Below are positions 6,255 to 11,222 of a stretch of DNA of 11,222 nucleotides, in pieces; the stretch's first letter is position 1, and each line of letters starts with the position of its first letter. Where the stretch lies: contig DASUNJ010000621.1 in NCBI GenBank assembly GCA_036277235.1, positions 1 to 11,222 on the forward strand, read 5' to 3'. The notes under the pieces were generated by a model. The model was not told the origin of the DNA, ran no database searches, and saw only the letters and a program-made list of their open reading frames with translations. Source of the DNA: DATMER01 sp036277235. GTDB lineage: Bacteria; Acidobacteriota; Thermoanaerobaculia; Multivoradales; UBA5704. The position numbers and the translations under genes are program-made.

Positions 6255-7931
6255 ATGAGGCCAAGACTCGCCGTTCTCGCCTTTCTGATCGCATCCACCT
6301 CCCAAGCCGCTCCACTCGCCACCGAGCTGCCGCGGCTGATCAAGACAGTCGAGATCCCCGGAGCCTCCATGGCCGTGATCCGCGACGGCAAGGTCGATTG
6401 GGTGGGCGCGGCCGGCGTGATCGCGCCGGGGAGCACGGTCCCGGTGCGGACCGACACCGTCTTCCGCGCCGCCTCCCTCACCAAGCCGGTCTTCGCCTAC
6501 ATCGTCTTCAGGCTGGCCGACCGCGGGGTCATCGACCTCGACGCTCCGCTCGCCGGCTACATCCCCTATCCGCGGGTCGAGCACGACGAGCGCCACAAGA
6601 AGATCACGGCGCGCATGGTCCTCTCCCACACGACCGGCTTCCCCAACTGGGCCTGGGGACAGGACCACATCCCCTTCCGGTTCACGCCGGGCGAGGCTTG
6701 GGGCTACTCCGGCGAGGGCTTCGTCTACCTTCAGAAAGCCGTCGAGAAGATCACCGGCATGAAGCTCGAGGACCTCGCCCGCCGGGAAGTCCTCGATCCT
6801 CTCGGCATGAACCGGAGCCGTTTCGTCTGGGACCCTGCGCTCGAAGGCAACACCCCCACCGGCATCAACGCCCAGGGAGGATCGGAGCCCTTGCCCAGGG
6901 AGAAGGAGGCGAACGCCGCCGGAAGCCTGGTCACCACGGCCGAGGACTATGGCAAATTCCTCGCCGCCCTCCTGGAAGGCCGCGGCCTCAAGCCGGAGAG
7001 CCGGGAAGCCATGTTCAAGCCCCGGATGCAGGTGCAATCCAGGTTTGGCGAACCGGAGTCGCCCAAGCAGCCGGGCGTCTTCTGGGGCGTGGGTTGGGGC
7101 CTCGAGCAGGCGGAGGGCGTGGACACCTTCTGGCACTGGGGGCACGAGAACGCCTGGCGCGCCTTCACCGTCGTGCGCCGGGACGGCAAGGCCGGATTCG
7201 TCTACTTCGCGAACAGCCACGAAGGCCTGTCCATCGCAAAGGACCTGTCTGCCCTCGCCGTCGAAGGTCCCCGGCCATCGCTCGCCTGGCTCACCGAATA
7301 TGAGCAGCACGACGACCCGCGCCGGGCAACCCGTAAGGCCCTCGACCTCGCCTTCCGCGAAGGGATCGAGGCCGGAGCCCGCCGCTATCGAGAGTTGCGG
7401 CCCGGGCATGAGATGGCCGAAAACCTTGCCGACCTGATGGCGCAACAGAACCGGCAGCAGGAAGCCATCGCCCTCCTCCGCGCCGCTCTGGAGAGCGAAC
7501 CCAACGAAGCCGGTCTCCGCTTCCGGCTCAGCCGGGTCCTCATGGGGACCGGCGAGCTCCAAGCCGCCCTCTCCGAATTCGAGAGCGGGGTGAAGCTCGA
7601 TCCGAAATTCCAGTGGCCTGACATCAGGAAGTGGCTCCGCGAAGGGATCGACGCCAAGCCGGTGACTCTCCCCGAAGAGGCGTTACGGCCTTTTGCCGGG
7701 GCGTATGGCTCGCGCATCGTCACCTTGGAGGGCGGCAGCCTTCACTACCAGCGCGAGGGGAGGCCCAAGTACCGTTTGATCCCGATCGGCCCGACGCTTT
7801 TCGCCTTCGAGGGAAACGGCAGCGTCCGCGTCCACTTCGCGGAGGACGGGAGCAAGCTGACGATCCTCGAGGACGACGGGGAGAAGACTGAATCGGCGCG
7901 GACGCCTAGTGCCCCTCCCCCTCAACCGTGA
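6255..7931 (+). CDS. Secreted serine hydrolase (class C beta-lactamase/esterase type) with C-terminal helical-repeat and beta domains
   Basis: 558 aa. Residues 1-18 form a signal peptide, so the protein acts in the periplasm or outside. The catalytic domain (about 25-340) has the SxxK nucleophile SLTK (Ser74, Lys77), LSHTTGFPNW (123-132), a YSG triplet at Tyr151 in place of the usual YxN, and HWGHEN (294-299) in place of the KTG-type third motif. This places it with PF00144-type esterases, D-aminopeptidases and related hydrolases, and makes true beta-lactam hydrolysis less likely. Residues about 385-455 look like TPR helices (AIALLRAALESEPNEAGLRF). A C-terminal beta domain (472-545, FAGAYGSRIVTLEGG) resembles the accessory domain often found at the end of such hydrolases. 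AAGGA directly abuts the ATG, an unusually close Shine-Dalgarno, but the signal peptide supports this start. The gene is 24 bp after the CoA-transferase gene. The 3' end overlaps the convergent permease gene. Confidence 0.88.
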   Translation: MRPRLAVLAFLIASTSQAAPLATELPRLIKTVEIPGASMAVIRDGKVDWVGAAGVIAPGSTVPVRTDTVFRAASLTKPVFAYIVFRLADRGVIDLDAPLAGYIPYPRVEHDERHKKITARMVLSHTTGFPNWAWGQDHIPFRFTPGEAWGYSGEGFVYLQKAVEKITGMKLEDLARREVLDPLGMNRSRFVWDPALEGNTPTGINAQGGSEPLPREKEANAAGSLVTTAEDYGKFLAALLEGRGLKPESREAMFKPRMQVQSRFGEPESPKQPGVFWGVGWGLEQAEGVDTFWHWGHENAWRAFTVVRRDGKAGFVYFANSHEGLSIAKDLSALAVEGPRPSLAWLTEYEQHDDPRRATRKALDLAFREGIEAGARRYRELRPGHEMAENLADLMAQQNRQQEAIALLRAALESEPNEAGLRFRLSRVLMGTGELQAALSEFESGVKLDPKFQWPDIRKWLREGIDAKPVTLPEEALRPFAGAYGSRIVTLEGGSLHYQREGRPKYRLIPIGPTLFAFEGNGSVRVHFAEDGSKLTILEDDGEKTESARTPSAPPPQP

Positions 7932-9462
7932 TCCAGGGAGCCAGGAAGAAGATCGCGGCCATGATCGCGTAGCCGGCGACCCACGGCCACGCGGGGGTGA
8001 GGGAGACCACCGTATCCGCCGGGGTCCACACGTACGAGTGCATCAATCCGAGCGCGGAGAGGGCCGCCGCCGCCAGGCACCACAGGGCCGCAACCCGGAA
8101 GCGGCGCTCCAGGATTCCCACCGTCGCCGCCGAGAGGATCATGGCCGTAAAGATGAATCCCTGCTCCAGCGCGAAGATGCCGTGGATCCAGGTATCCGAG
8201 GCGAGATACGCCTGGACCAGTGACTCCGAGAACGGCGCTCCGCCGGGAGTCCCCATCCCCGCAGCGCGCAAGCTGTTCTTGGCGATCAGGGCACCCCAGG
8301 CGGCTACTCCAGGCAGCAGGCCCACGACCACGGCTGGAGCGTGCTCGCGAGGAGTCGCCTGGAACGCCTGCGCCGTGATGACCAGTCCGATCCAGAGGAC
8401 GATCGCCATGCCGGCGTCGATCGGGATCGCCCAGGAGATGTAGGCGAGAGTGCCGGTCAACCCCACCAGCGCAAAGAACACTCCGTTCAGGACCGAGTAC
8501 CCTGCCCGCGCGCCCATGGCCTTCCACCCGGGATGCCCGATGTAGATCGTGGTTGGAAAGCAAGAGCCGAAGAACGCGCCAGCCAGGGTGCCAATGCCGT
8601 TGACCGCCAGCGAAGACCGCGTCTCATAGGAATCCCCCGCCGCCTCGGCCGACTCGATGTTCTGGAGCGAGCCCACCACATTGAACAGACCCATGGGCAG
8701 GATGACCGAGAGGTAAGCGACCATGTCGTGTCCGAGGGAGCCGAACAAATGCCCCAGGACCGGCACCGGAGGGAAGAATCCGGCCCCGCCCTCTGGAAGC
8801 GGCCCTGTCGGAGCGATGCCGGTGATCCAGGCGATCGCCGTGCCCAGCGCGACCGCGACCAGCCCGCCGGGGAGCCCGCCCTTGAACCTTACCCGTCCGA
8901 AGTAGGTCAGAAGGATGATCGCGAGCGTCGTGAACCCGATGAGAGGCCGGGCGAAGGTCCGGAACAGGAACCCGATTGAGATAAAGGTCAGCGCGATCCC
9001 AGCCAAAGTCGAGAGCAGGGCCGCCCGAGGAGTCGACCGCCGCACCCGCTCGGCCACAAAAGCCCCGAAGAGCTCGATGAGCCCCGATCCAAAGCAGGCC
9101 ACGAGCCCCGCCACCCAGGCCGCCCGCACCGGGTCCGGATGCCCCACGGCTTGCGCCGCCAGCTTCGCCGGCAGCATGACCAGGAACACATAGGCGAACA
9201 GCGAGACCGTGTTGATCCCATAGGGAAGGGCGCAAACGTCGGTCCGTCCCGTGGCCCGGGCCAGCCGCATGGCCTGCCACGAGTAGTAGAGGTTGCCGAC
9301 GACCAGCGACAGCGCCGCACCGGGCAGGATCCGTCCATAGACCAGCTCGGCCGGGAACCCGAGCACTCCCCGGCAGAGGGCGTCGATCAGGAGGAACTGA
9401 ACCAAATTGTCGAGCGCGAGCCCGAAGAATCCGTCGACGTCGCCACGGACCATCCAGCGCAT
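7906..9462 (-). CDS. NCS2/AzgA-like membrane permease, substrate uncertain
   Basis: 518 aa, very hydrophobic, with about 12-14 predicted membrane segments. It resembles nucleobase permeases of the NCS2 superfamily, AzgA/PbuG branch. The third-helix region reads CALPYGINTVSLFAYVFLV (77-95). The usual DLFDT.GTL motif appears as MGLFNVVGSL (257-266) with the Asp replaced by Asn. The TM10 loop, normally GTSTTTSYIESAAG, appears as GSCFPTTIYIGHPGWKAMGA (299-318). These changes hit the substrate-binding helices, so purine specificity is not assured. The C-terminal part (about 425-510) adds several helices. The minus-strand start is well supported by GGAGGAAGGAG 5 bases before the ATG at 9460-9462. 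The C-terminal 26 bp overlap the hydrolase gene. Transport role likely; substrate unknown. Confidence 0.85.
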   Translation of the reverse strand: MRWMVRGDVDGFFGLALDNLVQFLLIDALCRGVLGFPAELVYGRILPGAALSLVVGNLYYSWQAMRLARATGRTDVCALPYGINTVSLFAYVFLVMLPAKLAAQAVGHPDPVRAAWVAGLVACFGSGLIELFGAFVAERVRRSTPRAALLSTLAGIALTFISIGFLFRTFARPLIGFTTLAIILLTYFGRVRFKGGLPGGLVAVALGTAIAWITGIAPTGPLPEGGAGFFPPVPVLGHLFGSLGHDMVAYLSVILPMGLFNVVGSLQNIESAEAAGDSYETRSSLAVNGIGTLAGAFFGSCFPTTIYIGHPGWKAMGARAGYSVLNGVFFALVGLTGTLAYISWAIPIDAGMAIVLWIGLVITAQAFQATPREHAPAVVVGLLPGVAAWGALIAKNSLRAAGMGTPGGAPFSESLVQAYLASDTWIHGIFALEQGFIFTAMILSAATVGILERRFRVAALWCLAAAALSALGLMHSYVWTPADTVVSLTPAWPWVAGYAIMAAIFFLAPWITVEGEGH

Positions 9463-9788
9463 GGGGTCTCCTTCCTCCGTCCAGTTTGAGGCGGAGGAAG
9501 GTTATCCGAAGTCAGGGGGCCGGGGGAGGGGCATAGGAGCTAACTTTGGAGGGGAGGAGGGGACCCACCCTCCAGGCACGGAGAGGTCTCTGCGTCTCAT
9601 GCCCTGCTCGCAGAGCGTGCGACAGGCTGACGGGATCTAACTCTCCAGATCTCCCCCATTCTAATTCACCAAGAAGACTCATGAGATTTTCCACGTTCTT
9701 TCCTCAAGACGCGAAAACCTCCAACCAGACAGTCTAGAATCATCGGTCACGGCCCGTTGAACGCCGACACCTCCTTGGAGGGTCTGAG
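9463..9788. other. 326-bp gene-free stretch with two candidate hairpins and a possible -10 box
   Basis: Divergent intergenic region between the permease and the second sigma-factor genes. I see no convincing protein gene. It contains a G-rich tract (9516-9534), two inverted repeats with 7-bp perfect arms and 14-base loops (TGGAGGG 9547-9553 with CCCTCCA 9568-9574; CTCTGCG 9588-9594 with CGCAGAG 9609-9615), and TAGAAT at 9735-9740 as a possible -10 box with no good -35. The sigma gene has GGAGGG at 9777-9782, 6 bases before its ATG. The repeats are visible; any function is a guess. Confidence 0.35.
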
Positions 9789-10820
9789 ATGGTCGTTGAA
9801 TCTGTCGTCGTCCCCTTCCCCAGCCGCTCTCAACAACCGGCCCCCGCTTCCCCTGACCCCGCATCCCGCGGCCGGGCTATCCTCGAAACCCAATACCTCC
9901 TCATCCAGAAGAAGCTCCATCACTTGAGCCGACGCAGCGGACTGCCCGAGCACGAGGCCGAAGAGTTCCGTTCATGGGCATTGTTCAAACTGGTCGAGGA
10001 CGACTCCCGCGTGCTCGCGAGCTGGGAGGGACGCAGCGCCTTCCCGACCTTCCTCACCGTCGTGCTCGGCAACCTGATGCAGGACTACGAGCGGCGGCGG
10101 GTCAGCGAGGAGGAGCTTCTTCGGATTCCCGTCGACGGGCAGGTCGAGAGCCGAATCGAGGACGCCGAGCGCTCCCGCACCGAGGAACAGCTCCGGGTGC
10201 TGCTGGCTCCCCTGCTACAGTCGCTCCCAGCCGAGGACCGCCTCCTCCTCAAGCTCCACTACTGGGACGGTTTCAGCATGGCCGCCATTTCCTCTCTCCT
10301 GGGACGGCCTCAACGGGAGCTGTACTCCGTAAGGGAGCAGCTCTGCGGCCGGGATGGTTTTTCCCTCGGCGAGGCCGTCGAGCGCATGCGGAGCGAGCAC
10401 GGGGTTTTCCTGTCCCGGGCCGAACTCGAGCGAATGGTGGCCTCGCTCACCCGGCGGGCGGAGCGACGGCGGGGCAGCGAGGCGGAGCTTCTTCGGATTC
10501 CGGTCAACGGTCAGGTCGAGAGCCGGGTCGAGGAGGCCGAGCGCTCCCGCATTGAGGAACAGCTCCGGGTGCTGTTGGCTCCCCTGCTCCGGTCGCTCCC
10601 AGCCGAGGACCGCCTCCTCCTCAAGCTCCACTACTGGGACGGTTTGAGCGTGGCCGCCATTTCCCCTCTCCTGGGACGGCCTCAACGGGAGCTGTACTCC
10701 GTAAGGGACAAGTGCCTGAAGATGATCCGACGCAACCTGGAGGAGGCAGGGTTGAGCCCAGAGCGGGTAAGGGCGCTCCTCGGCTGCTCTCGAGACGGCG
10801 CTGCCCGACCGGATCCTTGA
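9789..10820 (+). CDS. ECF-type sigma factor with duplicated sigma4 domain
   Basis: 343 aa, far longer than the usual 180-250. Sigma2 spans about residues 31-103, with LPEHEAEEFRSWALFKLVED (52-71) and the FPTFLTVVLGNLMQDYERRR segment (85-104). A first sigma4-like block (101-183) has PAEDRLLLKLHYWDG and the HTH LLGRPQRELYSVR, but lacks the final helix. A 46-residue linker (184-229, RDGFSLGEAVERMRSEHGVF) looks like the natural sigma2-sigma4 linker of this family, from memory. A second, complete sigma4 (225-335) repeats the first block and ends with DKCLKMIRRNLEEAGLSPER. The two blocks are 88% identical in protein over 82 residues. The frame is uninterrupted, so the fusion could be made. Start: GGAGGG 6 bases upstream. 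No anti-sigma gene follows. The sigma class is secure; whether the doubled protein works is unknown. Confidence 0.88.
   Translation: MVVESVVVPFPSRSQQPAPASPDPASRGRAILETQYLLIQKKLHHLSRRSGLPEHEAEEFRSWALFKLVEDDSRVLASWEGRSAFPTFLTVVLGNLMQDYERRRVSEEELLRIPVDGQVESRIEDAERSRTEEQLRVLLAPLLQSLPAEDRLLLKLHYWDGFSMAAISSLLGRPQRELYSVREQLCGRDGFSLGEAVERMRSEHGVFLSRAELERMVASLTRRAERRRGSEAELLRIPVNGQVESRVEEAERSRIEEQLRVLLAPLLRSLPAEDRLLLKLHYWDGLSVAAISPLLGRPQRELYSVRDKCLKMIRRNLEEAGLSPERVRALLGCSRDGAARPDP
10089..10336 (+). repeat. Direct repeat copy A (sigma4 block)
   Basis: This 248-bp block matches 10461-10708 at 231 of 248 positions, with no gaps. It encodes residues 101-183 of the second sigma factor. Of the 17 differences, 11 change the protein (10 residues) and 6 are silent. 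The copy ends in the middle of the recognition-helix region and joins directly to the linker. Confidence 0.93.
10461..10708 (+). repeat. Direct repeat copy B (sigma4 block)
   Basis: Second copy of the 248-bp block, offset 372 bp (124 codons) from copy A, encoding residues 225-307. It is followed by the remainder of a normal sigma4 domain, so this is probably the original position and copy A the inserted one. Confidence 0.93.
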
Positions 10821-10843
10821 GCAACCAGGAGGAGTACCTGCGG

Positions 10844-10957
10844 ATGTCTCCCGCGCATGCGCCCTCCGGGGTCAAGAAAGGCTTCGGCCCGCAGCAGCAG
10901 CCCCTCGCGGGCGCCTGCGCCGATGAGGGACCGCCGGTTTCCCCGGGAGCGGAGTGA
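10844..10957 (+). CDS. Possible 37-aa small ORF after the sigma factor, doubtful
   Basis: The ORF starts at an ATG 24 bases after the sigma stop, with AGGAGGAG at 10827-10834 (9-base spacing), and ends at TGA 10955-10957. The peptide begins MSPAHAPSGVKKGFG and is Pro/Ala/Gln rich with no domain. The strong Shine-Dalgarno in a co-directional, operon-like position suggests it was the start of a downstream partner gene now truncated, or a small real gene. It resembles nothing I know. Confidence 0.25.
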   Translation: MSPAHAPSGVKKGFGPQQQPLAGACADEGPPVSPGAE

Positions 10958-10989
10958 GCTTCCGGAGGAGGGGCCGCCGCTGTAGGCGC

Positions 10990-11218
10990 TCACCCCCGGG
11001 CGCCTGCCGCTCGGCCTTCACCGTCCGCGCTCGACCTTCAGCGCGTTCCGCTCACCCTCCGGCGGCTGCCGCTGAGCCTCCAGCGGCTGCCGCTCGACCT
11101 CTAGCGCGTCCCGCTCACGCTCCAGCGCGCCGCGCCGGGGCTCCAGCGCGCGCCGCCCGACCTCCGGCGGACGCGCCCGGCCTTCGTGCGCAGCCGCCCG
11201 AGGTCCAGCGGCAGCCGC
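10990..11218. repeat. Degenerate 21-bp tandem repeat, 11 units, reaching the right edge
   Basis: Eleven head-to-tail units with typical form TCGACCTCCAGCGGCTGCCGC: nine of 21 bp and two of 20 bp (11011-11030 and 11157-11176). The next unit starts at 11219 and is cut by the edge. On the minus strand, units 3-8 read as heptads such as ALERERD, ALEVERQ and PLEAQRQ in one open frame that enters from the right and stops at TGA 11018-11020. The 20-bp unit at 11157 shifts that frame, so the heptad pattern is not continuous to the edge. It is either the decayed tail of a coiled-coil gene or a non-coding minisatellite. Confidence 0.75.
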
Positions 11219-11222
11219 TGGA

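Noticed and set aside
5411..7303. 630-codon plus-strand ORF spanning the CoA-transferase and hydrolase genes
   Set aside because: Arg/Pro-rich off-frame product crossing two well-supported genes; no ribosome site at its start.
6246..7562. 438-codon minus-strand ORF opposite the hydrolase gene
   Set aside because: Mirror frame of the hydrolase gene, with no recognisable domain.
6255..7931. Antibiotic-resistance beta-lactamase
   Set aside because: The SxxK motif is present but YSG and HWGH replace the usual class C motifs, and the extra domains fit esterase/peptidase-type relatives better.
9713..9740. ECF-type autoregulated promoter before the second sigma gene
   Set aside because: GAAAACC and GTCTA resemble ECF boxes but are only 12 bp apart, too close for the usual 16-17 bp spacer.
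10990..11218. CRISPR array
   Set aside because: The period is 21 bp with no spacers between units and the units are diverged; this is a tandem repeat.

Overview
This is a high-GC bacterial window with genes packed on both strands. It holds eight convincing protein genes and no rRNA, tRNA, CRISPR array or insertion sequence that I can recognise. The GC-rich codon use, two ECF-type sigma factors, an anti-sigma factor with a zinc motif and a secreted EF-hand protein suggest a soil or sediment bacterium of the Acidobacteriota type. That placement is an inference from protein style, not from a marker gene.

Left part (1-3353). A SecA-family ATPase runs on the minus strand and leaves the window at the left edge before its stop codon. 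It has the full set of SecA motor motifs but a short N-terminus, and what is visible of its C-terminus is a hydrophobic, Trp-rich segment that looks membrane-spanning. Divergent from it is a small secreted protein with 12 cysteines and two EF-hand loops. The 110-bp gap between them carries a consensus -35 box and a 16-bp inverted repeat. A 139-aa protein of unknown function converges on the EF-hand gene.

Middle part (3547-7931). Four plus-strand genes look like one operon: an ECF sigma factor, its membrane-anchored zinc-finger anti-sigma factor (3 bp apart), a class III CoA-transferase (ATGA overlap with the anti-sigma gene) and a secreted serine hydrolase of the beta-lactamase/esterase class (24 bp apart). 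A perfect 16-bp palindrome lies just upstream of the sigma gene. The simplest reading is that an envelope-sensing sigma/anti-sigma pair is expressed together with two metabolic or secreted enzymes. A purine-permease-like (NCS2/AzgA-like) transporter comes from the opposite strand, and its 3' end overlaps the hydrolase 3' end by 26 bp.

Right part (9463-11222). After a 326-bp gene-free stretch comes the oddest gene in the window, a second ECF-type sigma factor in which a 248-bp block covering most of the sigma4 domain is present twice. The two copies are in frame, 372 bp apart, and differ at 17 of 248 positions. The predicted protein is therefore sigma2-sigma4-linker-sigma4. Downstream there is only a possible 37-codon ORF, then a degenerate 21-bp tandem repeat (11 units) that runs to the right edge. 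On the minus strand part of that repeat reads as a heptad coiled-coil pattern.
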